NCBI GenBank assembly: GCA_009779195.1
Contig: WRET01000008.1
Location: 1-64,000 of the forward strand
Reading direction: 5' to 3'
Length of the DNA stretch: 64,000 bases
Source: Micrococcales bacterium
Lineage (GTDB): Bacteria > Actinomycetota > Actinomycetes > Actinomycetales > Cellulomonadaceae
Shown: positions 1-9,517 of the stretch, in pieces
Layout: the number at the start of each line of letters is the position of its first letter
How positions within the stretch are numbered: the first letter of the stretch is position 1
Program-made: the position numbers and the translations under genes
The notes under the pieces: generated by a model
What the model was told of the DNA's origin: nothing
Database searches by the model: none
What the model saw: the letters and a program-made list of their open reading frames with translations, nothing else

Positions 1-1
1 A

Positions 2-2407
2 GGGCGCGCCCGGCCCATCGCCGAGCTGGAGGCCGAGCTGGCCGACGGGACCCGGCAGGTGCCCGACGGCATCGCCGACGTCCCGGCGGGCGTCGCGTGG
101 GACGACCTGGACCGGGTCGCCCGCGCCAAGGTTCTCGACGCCCACCGGCTGGCCTACCTGGCCGACACCCCGGTGAACTGGGCGCCGGGCCTGGGCACGG
201 TGCTGGCCAACGAAGAGGTCACCGCCGACGGACGTTCCGAACGCGGCAACGTGCCAGTGTTCAAGAAGAACCTGCGGCAGTGGAACATGCGGATCACCGC
301 CTACGCCGACCGGCTCATCGACGACCTGGACGCCATCGACTGGCCCGACAAGGTCAAGTCCATGCAGCGGCACTGGATCGGACGGTCCACCGGTGCCACC
401 GTGCGTTTCGGTGTGCTGTGCCAACACCCCGACTGCGGCTGCGGCCCGGACTGTCGCTGCGAGCCGGGGGACCAGTGCCCCGCCGGCTGCGGGACGGCAC
501 AGCTGGAAGTGTTCACCACCCGGTCGGACACGTTGTTCGGGGCGACGTTCATGGTCGTGTCCCCTGAGCACCCGCTGCTGGACGACGTGCCGACGACCTG
601 GCCGCAGGGCACCCGCGAAGCGTGGACCGGGGGACACCCGGGTCCAAAGGCCGCTGTCACCGCGTACCGGGCCTACGCCGCTGGCCGCACCGCGTTGGAG
701 CGCCAGGCCGACGCTGGCCGCAAGACCGGTGTGTTCACCGGGCACATGGCTGTCAACCCCGTCACCGGCGACACGTTGCCGGTGTTCACCGCTGACTACG
801 TGCTCATGGGGTACGGGACCGGCGCGATCATGGCCGTCCCCGGCGGCGACGACCGTGACTACGAGTTCGCCACGGCGTACGACCTGCCCATCGTCTACAC
901 CGTCGACGGCGAGGGCGACGGTGCGCGCACCTACGACGGGACCGTCATCAACTCCGCGCACGAGACCCTCGACCTCAACGGTCTGGACGTGCCGAGCGCC
1001 ACCGCGGCGATGAACACCTGGCTGGCGCAGCGTGGGGTGGGGGAGGCGTCGGTCACCTTCCGTCTGCGCGACTGGTTGTTCAGCCGTCAGCGGTACTGGG
1101 GCGAACCGTTCCCCGTCGTGTACGACGACGACCAGATCACCACGGCGCTGCCGGAGTCCATGCTGCCGGTGCCTCTGCCTGACGTGCCGGACTACTCCCC
1201 GCGCCTGTTCGACCCCGAAGACGCTGACTCTGAACCCGAAGCCCCCCTGGGTCGCAACGACGCCTGGGTGAACATCACGGCGGACCTGGGCGACGGACCG
1301 CGCCAGTACCGCCGCGAGACGTCCACCATGCCCAACTGGGCCGGGTCGTGCTGGTACTACCTGCGGTACCTCGACCCGGCGCAAGACGGCACCCTCGTCG
1401 ACCCTGAGCTTGACCAGTACTGGCTGGGCCCTGGCCACGGCCACCAAGACGAGGGGTCTGTTGGCGGGATCGACCTGTACGTCGGCGGGGTCGAGCACGC
1501 CGTGCTGCACCTGCTGTACGCACGGTTCTGGCACAAGGTGCTGTACGACCTGGGTCACGTCAGCTCGGCCGAACCGTTCTACCGCCTGTTCAACCAGGGC
1601 TACATCCAGGCCTACGCCTACACCGACGAGCGCGGCGTGTACGTGCCCGCCGACGAGGTGGTCGAAGACGACGACCAGTTCACCTGGAACGGCCAGGACG
1701 TCGCCCGTGAGTACGGCAAGATGGGCAAGTCCCTGAAGAACGTCGTCACCCCCGACGAGATGTACGCCGCGTACGGCGCCGACACCTTGCGGGTCTACGA
1801 GATGTCCATGGGCCCGCTAGACCTGTCGCGTCCGTGGGACACCAGGTCCGTCGTCGGGTCGCAAAGGTTCTTGCAGCGGCTGTGGCGCAACGTCGTGGAC
1901 GAGACCACCGGCGCGCTGACCGTCACCGACGACGCCCCCGACGACGAGACCTGGCGGGTCATCCACCACGCCATCGCCGGGGTCACCGAAGACATGGAGG
2001 CCATGCGGGTCAACACCGCGATCGCCAAGCTCATCGTCGCGAACAACCACCTGACCACGCTGGACCGGGTGCCGCGCGCGGCGGTCGAACCGGTGGTGCT
2101 CATGACCGCCCCCATCGCCCCGCATATCGCCGAAGAGCTGTGGGAACGCCTGGGCCACGACCGTTCGCTCATCGACGCACCATTCCCCGTGGCCGACCCG
2201 GCCTGGCTCGTCGAAGAGACCGTGACCTGCGTGATCCAGGTCGCCGGGAAAGTCCGCTCCCGGGCCGAGGTCTCCCCGTCCGCCACCGACGACGAGCTGA
2301 CCGGTCTGGCCCTGGCCGACCCGGCAGTGGTCCGCACCCTGGCCGGACGCGAAGTGCGCAAGGTCATCGTCCGTGCACCGCGCCTGGTCAACGTGGTCCC
2401 AGGCTGA
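2..2407 (+). CDS. leuS: Leucyl-tRNA synthetase, 5' end outside the window
   Basis: Charges tRNA-Leu with leucine in the cytoplasm. The frame is open from base 2, so the N-terminal catalytic half with the HIGH-type motif lies upstream; 801 residues are visible. The editing (CP1) domain shows [14 protein letters not shown] and the AVPGGDDRD loop, keeping the Asp that positions the mischarged amino group. Then come [16 protein letters not shown], the second catalytic signature as KMGKS (Ser replaced by Gly) and the C-terminal tail [16 protein letters not shown] cysteine-rich insertion with seven Cys (bases 419-490) interrupts CP1 and is not part of the usual family pattern. The last 56 bases are repeated at 4078-4133. 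Identity is secure; the role of the insertion is unknown. Confidence 0.97.
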   Translation, partial: GRARPIAELEAELADGTRQVPDGIADVPAGVAWDDLDRVARAKVLDAHRLAYLADTPVNWAPGLGTVLANEEVTADGRSERGNVPVFKKNLRQWNMRITAYADRLIDDLDAIDWPDKVKSMQRHWIGRSTGATVRFGVLCQHPDCGCGPDCRCEPGDQCPAGCGTAQLEVFTTRSDTLFGATFMVVSPEHPLLDDVPTTWPQGTREAWTGGHPGPKAAVTAYRAYAAGRTALERQADAGRKTGVFTGHMAVNPVTGDTLPVFTADYVLMGYGTGAIMAVPGGDDRDYEFATAYDLPIVYTVDGEGDGARTYDGTVINSAHETLDLNGLDVPSATAAMNTWLAQRGVGEASVTFRLRDWLFSRQRYWGEPFPVVYDDDQITTALPESMLPVPLPDVPDYSPRLFDPEDADSEPEAPLGRNDAWVNITADLGDGPRQYRRETSTMPNWAGSCWYYLRYLDPAQDGTLVDPELDQYWLGPGHGHQDEGSVGGIDLYVGGVEHAVLHLLYARFWHKVLYDLGHVSSAEPFYRLFNQGYIQAYAYTDERGVYVPADEVVEDDDQFTWNGQDVAREYGKMGKSLKNVVTPDEMYAAYGADTLRVYEMSMGPLDLSRPWDTRSVVGSQRFLQRLWRNVVDETTGALTVTDDAPDDETWRVIHHAIAGVTEDMEAMRVNTAIAKLIVANNHLTTLDRVPRAAVEPVVLMTAPIAPHIAEELWERLGHDRSLIDAPFPVADPAWLVEETVTCVIQVAGKVRSRAEVSPSATDDELTGLALADPAVVRTLAGREVRKVIVRAPRLVNVVPG

Positions 2408-2409
2408 CA
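2354..2409 (+). repeat. leuS 3'-end repeat, copy 1
   Basis: The last 54 bases of leuS plus two beyond the stop codon. The same 56 bases recur at 4078-4133 with two mismatches, including the in-frame stop. This is what integration at a gene's 3' end, restoring the gene, leaves behind. Confidence 0.85.
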
Positions 2410-2492
2410 TCGTCAGCCGCCGCTGGGACACCGACGTGGTCTCAGAATCTATACTGGGGGGCGAGAACGGCACCCGGCTGTCGGGAGGGATC

Positions 2493-2705
2493 ATGGTGCA
2501 GGTCAGGCTGAAGGAACTGGGTCGAGACACCCAGCGTCTGATAGAGCAGGCCCGTGGTGAGGACATCGTGGTGATCGACGGCGCCGAGCCTGTTGCTCGG
2601 ATCATCAGTCTCGACACCGTGAGGATCGCGGACGCCAAGTCCCTGTTCGGGATCCTGCGGCCCGACACTGACCGGGACCAGGCCAGGCAAGAACGGCTGG
2701 TCTGA
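2493..2705 (+). CDS. vapB: VapB-type antitoxin
   Basis: Short antitoxin (70 aa) of the Phd/VapB type: a charged N-terminal segment MVQVRLKELGRD, a hydrophobic core DIVVIDGAEPVARI typical of this fold, and a C-terminal tail predicted to bind the toxin. The ATG at 2493 is chosen because GGGAGGGA lies 5-10 bases upstream. The stop codon overlaps the next start by one base (TGATG), the usual coupling in toxin-antitoxin operons. Such antitoxins normally neutralise the toxin and repress their own promoter; no clear operator could be identified. It sits directly behind leuS in an accessory segment. Confidence 0.8.
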   Translation: MVQVRLKELGRDTQRLIEQARGEDIVVIDGAEPVARIISLDTVRIADAKSLFGILRPDTDRDQARQERLV

Positions 2706-3133
2706 TGCGTGTCGTGGTTGACACCAATGTCCTGCTCGATGCCCTGGCGTCGCGTGAACCCTTCCGGGATGACGCCGAGAAGGTCTTGCTAAGGCTGGCT
2801 GTCGGAGAGGCTCAGGGCATGGTGGTCGCGACGAGCCTGACCGACATTTTCTACATCCTTCGTCGTCAGCTCGGCTGCGCCGAGGCCAGATCCGCTCTGC
2901 GAAAGGTGCTGCGCATCTTGTCGCCAGCCGATGTGCTGGGCCAGGACTGCCGGGCAGCGCTGGACTCTGCGATGGACGATTTTGAGGACGCCATCCTTCT
3001 TGAGGTGGCTAGCCGTCACGGGGCTGACTGTGTCGTCACCCGCGACGAAAGACTGATCGCATCTGACGCCACGCCGCCTGGTGTCCTGCCGTCCGACTTC
3101 CTTGCAGATCTCGACAAGGCTGACACACCCTGA
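2705..3133 (+). CDS. vapC: PIN-domain ribonuclease toxin (VapC type)
   Basis: PIN-domain protein of 142 aa, expected to act as a Mg-dependent RNase toxin. The acidic residues that bind metal in this fold are present: Asp6 in VVVDTNVLLD, Asp47 in TSLTDIFYIL, the Asp91/Asp92/Glu94/Asp95 cluster in MDDFEDAI, and Asp114 in VTRDERLI. Length and domain coverage are complete, so nothing suggests inactivation. It is translationally coupled to vapB. The natural target, whether tRNA or rRNA, cannot be read from the sequence. Confidence 0.85.
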   Translation: MRVVVDTNVLLDALASREPFRDDAEKVLLRLAVGEAQGMVVATSLTDIFYILRRQLGCAEARSALRKVLRILSPADVLGQDCRAALDSAMDDFEDAILLEVASRHGADCVVTRDERLIASDATPPGVLPSDFLADLDKADTP

Positions 3134-3237
3134 CCGGTTGCACGGGAGACCTCCCCGATCCCTGGCGGGCTGAGCCCAAAGACGGGGAAGGTCTGCGGTC
3201 TTGCCTGGTCAACCCAACTGCGCGGAGCGCAGTCCAC

Positions 3238-3378
3238 TCAGCCTGGGGCGACAGCACGCAGGACTTCGGTGACCCAGAAGTCTTTCTCGACGAACGCCCG
3301 GTCCAGCCCGAACGCACGGCCCGTCGCGTCGACCAGGGCAGCGAGCTCGGCGCGATGGTCGAGCAAGGTTGTGCTCAT
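3238..3378 (-). pseudogene. Truncated AbiEii-type nucleotidyltransferase toxin
   Basis: Reading the minus strand from ATG at 3378 gives 46 codons: MSTTLLDHRAELAALV, then GLDRAFVEKDFWVTEVLRAV, then a stop. The VEKDFWVTE block is the characteristic N-terminus of AbiEii toxins, which normally run to about 300 residues and carry the nucleotidyltransferase site downstream of this point. Everything after that block is missing, so the toxin cannot be functional. The start overlaps the abiEi stop as ATGA (3375-3378), the normal operon arrangement. The 100 bases downstream show no further homology I can see. Confidence 0.75.
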
Positions 3379-3992
3379 GCGGCCCTCACCGGTTCTGACA
3401 AGATCGCTGACAGTGCCTCGAACCGGTCGCGTGCTGCTGGGCTGCGCTCGGTGCGCAGGACGTCGGCAACGCTCGCCAGGTTGAGCTTCCCGGCCCGGAC
3501 CGCGGTGGAGACCGCATCGGCGAGGTCTGACAGGGGCTTGTCTGAGACGGTGTCCCAGGCGCGCAAGACCTCCAGCAACGCGATCTCGAACCAGGTGAGC
3601 CTGCGGCGGGCCATGTTGTTACGCCGGTGAAGCCGTACATCCTCCAAAGGCGCTGGCAACGGCCCGGCGACGGCCAGCTCGGTGCGCGGGGGCACCTGTG
3701 TCGTGAGTCCGAAAGCCCGGGCAGCGCTGTAGCCAGCGGGGCCCACGCCCTCGTCACCGAGGACAGCCCGCGCGACATCGACAGAAGCAGGTGTCGCCAC
3801 CCCGTAGCGAGTCGCGACGCCCTTGAAGTACAGACCCTTGCGCACACGTACGACCTCCCCGCGGGCAGCGGCCCGAGACAGTGCTGAAGCAGCAGCCTGA
3901 CGGGTGCCTGGCAAGTCTTGGACGCGCACGAACGACCTGGGCGGGACCATCGCGAGGTACCGGCCAGGGCTGAGGTCTGCGGTCGGCATCAT
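3375..3992 (-). CDS. abiEi: AbiEi-type antitoxin / autorepressor
   Basis: Antitoxin of a type IV (AbiE) toxin-antitoxin system, 205 aa. It has an N-terminal winged-helix segment (FVRVQDLPGTRQAAASALSR, then GEVVRVRKGLYFKG), the family's YSAARAFGLTTQVP segment, and a C-terminal antitoxin region. Family members repress their own promoter and counter AbiEii. The cognate toxin is truncated here, so the antitoxin is an orphan kept intact. A TATGAT hexamer (reading the minus strand, 4001-4006) ends eight bases before the tandem ATG ATG at 3992-3987, so translation may be leaderless. The region just upstream is visibly AT-richer than its surroundings. Confidence 0.8.
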   Translation of the reverse strand: MMPTADLSPGRYLAMVPPRSFVRVQDLPGTRQAAASALSRAAARGEVVRVRKGLYFKGVATRYGVATPASVDVARAVLGDEGVGPAGYSAARAFGLTTQVPPRTELAVAGPLPAPLEDVRLHRRNNMARRRLTWFEIALLEVLRAWDTVSDKPLSDLADAVSTAVRAGKLNLASVADVLRTERSPAARDRFEALSAILSEPVRAA

Positions 3993-4000
3993 GACATCAA

Positions 4001-4006
4001 ATCATA
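4001..4006 (-). promoter_or_regulatory. -10 element of abiEi
   Basis: TATGAT on the minus strand, eight bases before the first ATG of abiEi, with TTGTCC about 19 bases further upstream as a weak -35. It lies in a short AT-rich stretch. Confidence 0.45.
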
Positions 4007-4077
4007 TCAGTTTTCTGTCACAGTGGGACAATACCTTTCACCTCATACCACCAGAGGCGACGGACCATCGGGTCGAC

Positions 4078-4133
4078 GTGCGCAAGGTCATCGTCCGCGC
4101 ACCGCGCCTGGTCAACGTGGTCCCAGGTTGACA
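4078..4133 (+). repeat. leuS 3'-end repeat, copy 2
   Basis: Matches 2354-2409 at 54 of 56 positions, including the final 17 codons of leuS and the stop. The sequence upstream of it does not resemble leuS. It bounds the VapBC plus AbiE segment on the right. Confidence 0.85.
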
Positions 4134-4198
4134 CCGCCGCCACCGACTTCGCCCACATCACCCGCCTGGACACGTGTGCGGACCGTACATTGGCGGAC

Positions 4199-4456
4199 AT
4201 GACACTGGATGCAGACGCGGTCATCGAGGCGGGGCTCTGCCTCGATCCAGACCAACGCACCGTCGTCGCGCACCAGCTGCTCGCCAGCCTGCACTCGACA
4301 GACAACCTCAGCGTGGACCAGCCATCTGTGGACGTCGCCTGGCGCACCGAGATCCTCCGGCGTCTCGACGGGGTGCTGGACGGCACGGCCACGCTGCTGG
4401 ACGGGCCGGCTGCACACCAACAGATCCGCGCTGCGCTTGCTGAGCCGCGCAGGTGA
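4199..4456 (+). CDS. Addiction-module antitoxin (Unstab_antitox type), no toxin partner
   Basis: 85 aa. The layout matches putative addiction-module proteins: an N-terminal part with LCLDPDQRTVVAHQLLASL and a C-terminal helix VAWRTEILRRLDGVLDGT, the usual E-x-x-x-R-x-x-x-x-x-G pattern. Such proteins normally precede a RelE/ParE toxin, but only a REP element and a terminator follow. ATG at 4199 is preferred over TTG at 4190 because TACATT (4186-4191) ends seven bases upstream, fitting the leaderless pattern seen repeatedly in this window. A shorter paralogue lies at 21969-22115. Confidence 0.6.
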   Translation: MTLDADAVIEAGLCLDPDQRTVVAHQLLASLHSTDNLSVDQPSVDVAWRTEILRRLDGVLDGTATLLDGPAAHQQIRAALAEPRR

Positions 4457-4467
4457 TGCTCACGGAA

Positions 4468-4508
4468 AGCAGGAGACAGTGGGGACGGTTCCTCATGTCT
4501 TTCCTGCT
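4468..4508 (+). repeat. Solitary REP-like palindrome
   Basis: An imperfect hairpin (AGCAGGA-GACA against TGTCTTTCCTGCT) around the core GTGGGGACGGTTCCTCA. The same core appears in clusters at 10888-11081 and 36006-36332. Confidence 0.7.
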
Positions 4509-4559
4509 CAAGCCGCTGTGGCGGACGACCGGAGCCCATGTAGCCGTGCAGGCCAGGGT

Positions 4560-4600
4560 CGAACCAGCGCCAGCGCAGCCTCCCGGGTGGCGCTGGTTCG
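4560..4600 (-). terminator. Terminator of the DUF4132 gene
   Basis: Perfect 13-base inverted repeat (CGAACCAGCGCCA, 4560-4572, against 4588-4600) just past the stop codon of the large minus-strand gene that ends at 4608. Confidence 0.7.
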
Positions 4601-4607
4601 TGCATTC

Positions 4608-7600
4608 TTAGAAGGCGCTCTTCTTCTCCCAGTCGGGGTCGAAGGTTCCGGCTTCGGCGATGTGGACGTAGTCGGCGTACGACTCTGCTAGGAGGATCGG
4701 GGGTACCTCGGCCAGGGGGATGGGGCGGGAGGTGCGGTGGAAGGCGAGGGTTTGTACTGCGGCGGGGATCTGTTCTTCGGGGACGTAGGAGCCGGTGAAC
4801 TCGATCACCACCTGGATCTTTGCGCTGGGGAGGTTCTTGGTGTACTCGCCGAACCAGCCGCCGTCTTCGGCCATCCCGCGGGTGTACCCGCGTTTGGTGG
4901 CGCGGGCGCGGATGGCGTAGGAGTCCGACAGCCATCCTTTGTGGTCGTCGATCTCGGTCGCGGTCGCGGTGTGTTGCGGGCTGGCTGAGGTCATCTGGGA
5001 GAACAGCGGGTCTACGTCGTAGTCGACGAGGTGGGCTTTCCACTGTGCGGCTTCGGCGGGTGTGACGGTGGCTAGGTGGGCCAGGCCGACACGGCCGGTA
5101 TCGGGCAGGGTGATGGTTTCGTCGTCGGCGTCGAGCAGCTCGCCGTCGGCGGGGCGGAACAGCTGGTACGGGCCGTCGGCCGGCTGCCACACCTTCCACA
5201 CCAGGGTCGACATGAGGTGGTTCATGATCGGGTGGCCGTACAGCTCGTTCCACACGGGCACGTCCCAGGTGCGGCCCAGGCACATGGCCTCGAACAGGCG
5301 TGAGGCCTGGAAGGACGCGACCTGGGTGAGCTCTTTCTTCGACGTGGTCAGCTGTTTGCGCGACGCGGCGGCGGTGTCGGCGTCGTCGTTGGCACCGGGT
5401 TTGGGCAGGGCTTTGACGGGTTTGCCCTCGGCGTTGGACACCTCGATGGTGAACGCACCAGTCTTCGGCGAGCGGGTGACCCGCCCGGTGAAGGCACGCG
5501 GACCGTAGTCGAGGGTGAGCACCCCTGCGTCGTCGAAACCGGCGGTGGGGATCGTCCGGTCCGCCAGCTCGTCGAGGGTCCAGCCTTGGCGTTCGGCGAT
5601 CTGCTCGGCAAGCTCGTTAGCTTTGGCGCGGACGGTCTCCTGCTTGAACTTGCGGGCCACCGACAGCACGAGCTGGATCGCTGACGGGTCGTCGTTGCCT
5701 GCTGCCGCGACGATCAGCGCTTCGACCTGTGACCGGCGTTGGGGGTGCTCGCGGACGTAGCGTTGGCACACGGCCAGGACGTGGTGGCCGGGTGTCCCGG
5801 TCGTCAGGGCCAGAAGCCCTTTCTCGCCGATCGCTGACCCCAGGTACTCTGCGGCGCGTTCGCGGCGCAGCTCGTCGAAGACCTCGTCCTTGGTCCTGCG
5901 GGCAAACTCGAGGTACCACTCCGTTTTCGGGTATTTCCTTCCCCACGACTGGTACCGGTTGTAGCGGGCGTCGAGCTCGCGGGCGGCGTGCTCGCGGCAC
6001 GCCTCGTCGCCCGGGCGTGCGGTGTCGTGCGCGACCCACGCGTCCAGGACGAACGTGCCCAGGGCCTGCTGGCTGGCGGTGTCCAGCAGCGACACGTACA
6101 GGGGGATCAGTCCGGCGCCGACGGGGTCCTTGAGCTTGACGGCGAGCACGGCCCACCAGCGGACGATGTCGGGGTCGACCGGTGTGCCGTCGGCCCACCG
6201 GCACGCGGGCAGGGCGCCCAGCGGGAACCAGCTCATACCCGCGGGGTGTTTGGCGGCCAGGCCCTTGGTCGCTGCTGCTGTCAGGGTCTGGGGGGCGAGG
6301 TGGGCGGAGATGTCGTCGCCGAGGATGTGCAGAGCGGTCAGCATCGCCGCCTGCGGCTGCTCGCGCTTCTCCTTGGCCAGTGCCGAGCGCAACAGCTCGA
6401 CACCGGCCGGGTCTCCCAGACGCCCGGCCCACACCGCGGCGACTGCGCGCACCTCGGCTTTGCTGCTCTTCAGGCCCTCGGCAGCGATCCCAAGCACGTT
6501 CGGGTGGTCCCGCAACAGCTCTTGGGCGGCTAGGCGGTGGGTCTTGGCTTCCCCGGTGGCCAGCTGGGCCACGACCGGCACGTACTGGGCAGGAAGCGTC
6601 GGGAACATCGCAAGGATCCCCAGGACCGTCGGTGCGTCCCCTGACCCTTTCGCGACGTTCTCCACCGCTGTGTCCAGCGGGCCAGGGTAGGTGGCGAAGA
6701 ACGGCCACACACGCTCTGGTGCGTACTCCTCACGCCCGAAGGCAAGACGCGCGACCATCTGCACCGGGTCGGCGATCCCAGCAGCCCTGACAGCCTCGAC
6801 CAGGGTCCGCAGGTCGTACTCGTAACCAGCGACCCTGAAAAACGGCCCCCACCACAGCTCTGGCGGTGAGCCCGCGGTCGCGTACCGGACTGCGCTGAGC
6901 AGGGGCAGGCCCAGCCCGGCCATGTGCTGGTCAGGCAGGGCGCGAATGTCCGCCCAGGCCGGGCGTGGTCCGGTCCCGTTGAGCCAGTCGCGGATTGTTG
7001 TGAGGTCCGACGAACGCACCTTGGCTGCGCGCTCGCGCTCACGTTCGCGCCAGGGGTTGGTCTCATCGTGTTCCAACCCCTCGCACCACCGGGTGACCAT
7101 CGCGTCCAGGGCGGTGAGGAACTCCTCGCCCAGCGCGGTGGTGTCCAGCGGGGTGGCAGGGGGGATGTCCAGCTCGGCCACCGGGGCTGTGGCCATCTGG
7201 TTGCGGTTCAGCGCAGCAGCGAGCAGCTCGTCACGTTTGCCGCCGCGACCTTCGGCCAGAGCCTCGGTGAGCAGACGGTGCCCAGCCTCACCGAGCCGGG
7301 CAGCGAAGTCCACCGCCGTGCCGATCGTCGCACCTGTGCCGGTCGCAAGGACGTCAGCCAGTGTCTGTGAGCGCAACGGTTCGTCCAGGCCGGCCACGAG
7401 CATCATTGCTTGCTCCCGGACAGTCTTGGCCGTGCTGACAGCACACTCGACCAGCATCGGGACCAGTGGGGGCAGCAGCTCGGGGTACACACCCAGCCAT
7501 GTCAGCGCTCGCAGGCGACCGTCCGCTCCCAGCGGAGCGACGGCAGCAGGGACAGCTGCGACATTGTCAGCGACGTAGTCGACCCATACCTGAGCCTGCG

Positions 7601-9416
7601 CCTTCCCGTCGTCGCAGCACGGGGACGACCAGGCCCGCACCGTGTCGGTCCAGGAGTTCTCGGGTACGAGCAGCGCGAAGAACGCGGCCAGCGCCTGGCC
7701 CGGCACCTCGTCCTTGGCGGTACCGCCGGCAGTGAGCAGCGAGGCGACGAACGACGGGTCCCACATATGTGGGGCGGACGACGCCCGGGTGCGGCAGTCC
7801 TGAAGCACCAAGAACCACGTCGGTACAGCTGTTGGCCAGTGCTTGGGCAGCGTGGAGTATTCCGCAGCCGTGGCGTAGACCTGGCCGAGCCGCAACCATT
7901 GTTCGGTGGTCAGCAGGTCAGGCTCCTTCGCCAGGGGCTTCAGCGAACGGTCGTTCCAGCGCTGGACCGAGCTCTGCCAGAAAGCCTGCACAGTGCCCGG
8001 GTCGATCGACAGCGTCCGAGCCGGGTCGTCGTCGTCGAGGACGAACCCTGCGATCAGCGCAGCCTCATCAGGGTGCTCGTGCGCCAGCGTCCTGACCAGC
8101 GCCGCCACACGGAGCCGGACGTCGGCAAACGCTTGTGCGAACTCTGGTCTTTCGAGCAGCCGGCCGAGGTTGGTGTCCACCCGGAGCCCATCGAGGGCCC
8201 AGTAGTCCAGCTTGACAGCCAGCCTCACCTGTTCGAGCGCGTCGTCGTCGCGACCGACGGCGACGTAGGTGCACGCCGCGGGGTGGGTGATGCTGGGGTT
8301 CTTGTGGACGTACTGGACCAGCCGGTCCGCGAGCTCGACGGACTCTTCGGTCAGGTGCTCGGCATTCATCAGGGCCAGTGCGGTGTGTGCTGCGCTCAAC
8401 CAGTCCTGGAGGTCATCGTCGTCGAGGTTGTCCGGTGGGATGTCGAGCATCGCGCGGTGCACTGCCAAGGCGACTGGGGTGCTGCTGGCTCTCTGCGCCT
8501 CGACGGCGAGGTCTTTGAGCTTGTCGTACAGCGGCGGGACGGCTGCGACGGCACGGGCGAGCCGTTCGGCCTCCTGGACGGTCAGGTCTGCCAGGTCGCG
8601 GGAGTACCCGTTGAGCAGGAGCCTGAGCCCGTACAGGTCGATCGAGCCGAGAGAGCCGTCCCCGGCCAGCCAGCGTCTGGCCCTGACCGCGTAGTGCTGG
8701 ACGACCCAGGGCTCCATCTCGTCGGAGTGGTACCGCAGGCGATGCCTCCGACGTCCCTTCTCCTTGTCGTCCATCTGTGGGCCGACGACACCCAGGTCGA
8801 TGTGCACGGCCAGCATCCGGTCCTCGGCGTCGTACGTGACCAGCACCGGGCACGACCCGTGGCGCCACCCCGAGCTGACGAGGACGACGTTGGCTGCGCC
8901 GTCGCTGGCTGGGACGTCGGCGATGCCGTCGGGGCTGACCGCCATCGTGCATCCGTGCACACCGGGGGAGTCCAGCTGCGCGAACGTTGCCTCAGCGACC
9001 TGGTCGTACCAGCTCTTCCCCCCGGGCAGTGCGGACACCGCCTGGCGGTCGGCCAAGCCGAGGGTCGCCTCGACCGTCACCGTCGGGCACTGGTCGCCCG
9101 GGCCGTCGGTCTCCTCGGCAGGCTGCACCTGCACCGCCGTGCCGTCGGCGAGCACCAGCGACAGGTACGCCGCACGCTCGTGCGAGCCGTCCTGGGCAGG
9201 TGAGACGTCCGCGACGGTGACACGCACCGGGTACGAACCAGCCGGCACGGCGACCGTCGGGCCACCTGACCCCATGACCGGGTCGCACACCTCGACCTCG
9301 CCTGAGCCCACGTGGAGCATCCCGACGTCGTGCACGGTGAGCGTGGCGGGGTTCCCGTTGAGCTGGGTCGCCGGGCCCGGCTGCAACGCGTAGAACATCT
9401 CGAGGTCTTGTGCCAC
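4608..9416 (-). CDS. Very large DUF4241 / HEAT-like / DUF4132 (MolR-type) protein
   Basis: 1,602 aa, cytoplasmic by appearance, function unknown. Residues from about 20 to 240 match DUF4241 (EVEVCDPVMGSG, VPAGSYPVRVTVAD, VVLVSSGWRHGSCPVLVTYD). The long middle is helical and repeat-rich, including HEAT-like units such as RLAAQELLRDHPNVLGIAAE. The C-terminal quarter is DUF4132 (RLFEAMCLGRTWDVPVWNEL, GHPIMNHLMSTLVWKVW, YQLFRPADGELLD), the domain found with WGR in E. coli MolR/YehI. The GTG at 9416 is chosen because AGAAGGAGAA lies just upstream; an open frame continues to 9551 without better signals. A palindromic operator candidate lies about 100 bases upstream. The gene is in the accessory segment between leuS and degV with toxin-antitoxin genes; a defence role is only a guess. 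Confidence 0.8.
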   Translation of the reverse strand: MAQDLEMFYALQPGPATQLNGNPATLTVHDVGMLHVGSGEVEVCDPVMGSGGPTVAVPAGSYPVRVTVADVSPAQDGSHERAAYLSLVLADGTAVQVQPAEETDGPGDQCPTVTVEATLGLADRQAVSALPGGKSWYDQVAEATFAQLDSPGVHGCTMAVSPDGIADVPASDGAANVVLVSSGWRHGSCPVLVTYDAEDRMLAVHIDLGVVGPQMDDKEKGRRRHRLRYHSDEMEPWVVQHYAVRARRWLAGDGSLGSIDLYGLRLLLNGYSRDLADLTVQEAERLARAVAAVPPLYDKLKDLAVEAQRASSTPVALAVHRAMLDIPPDNLDDDDLQDWLSAAHTALALMNAEHLTEESVELADRLVQYVHKNPSITHPAACTYVAVGRDDDALEQVRLAVKLDYWALDGLRVDTNLGRLLERPEFAQAFADVRLRVAALVRTLAHEHPDEAALIAGFVLDDDDPARTLSIDPGTVQAFWQSSVQRWNDRSLKPLAKEPDLLTTEQWLRLGQVYATAAEYSTLPKHWPTAVPTWFLVLQDCRTRASSAPHMWDPSFVASLLTAGGTAKDEVPGQALAAFFALLVPENSWTDTVRAWSSPCCDDGKAQAQVWVDYVADNVAAVPAAVAPLGADGRLRALTWLGVYPELLPPLVPMLVECAVSTAKTVREQAMMLVAGLDEPLRSQTLADVLATGTGATIGTAVDFAARLGEAGHRLLTEALAEGRGGKRDELLAAALNRNQMATAPVAELDIPPATPLDTTALGEEFLTALDAMVTRWCEGLEHDETNPWRERERERAAKVRSSDLTTIRDWLNGTGPRPAWADIRALPDQHMAGLGLPLLSAVRYATAGSPPELWWGPFFRVAGYEYDLRTLVEAVRAAGIADPVQMVARLAFGREEYAPERVWPFFATYPGPLDTAVENVAKGSGDAPTVLGILAMFPTLPAQYVPVVAQLATGEAKTHRLAAQELLRDHPNVLGIAAEGLKSSKAEVRAVAAVWAGRLGDPAGVELLRSALAKEKREQPQAAMLTALHILGDDISAHLAPQTLTAAATKGLAAKHPAGMSWFPLGALPACRWADGTPVDPDIVRWWAVLAVKLKDPVGAGLIPLYVSLLDTASQQALGTFVLDAWVAHDTARPGDEACREHAARELDARYNRYQSWGRKYPKTEWYLEFARRTKDEVFDELRRERAAEYLGSAIGEKGLLALTTGTPGHHVLAVCQRYVREHPQRRSQVEALIVAAAGNDDPSAIQLVLSVARKFKQETVRAKANELAEQIAERQGWTLDELADRTIPTAGFDDAGVLTLDYGPRAFTGRVTRSPKTGAFTIEVSNAEGKPVKALPKPGANDDADTAAASRKQLTTSKKELTQVASFQASRLFEAMCLGRTWDVPVWNELYGHPIMNHLMSTLVWKVWQPADGPYQLFRPADGELLDADDETITLPDTGRVGLAHLATVTPAEAAQWKAHLVDYDVDPLFSQMTSASPQHTATATEIDDHKGWLSDSYAIRARATKRGYTRGMAEDGGWFGEYTKNLPSAKIQVVIEFTGSYVPEEQIPAAVQTLAFHRTSRPIPLAEVPPILLAESYADYVHIAEAGTFDPDWEKKSAF

Positions 9417-9517
9417 TGTCGTTCTCCTTCTCATGACGCACAGCGGGGGAGGGTTGGGCAGTCGTCGCCAGGATGCCACGGGCAAACACCCAGAAGACCT
9501 GGTTTCGTGTACGGATC

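Noticed and set aside
2..2407. leuS as a pseudogene because its start is missing
   Set aside because: The frame is open to the window edge; the truncation is caused by the window, not by mutation.
7410..9203. Long open frame (about 600 codons) on the plus strand opposite the DUF4132 gene
   Set aside because: Long antisense frames are common at this GC content. It has no ribosome-binding site and a low-complexity Arg/Gly/Val composition, and the opposite strand has clear domain homology.
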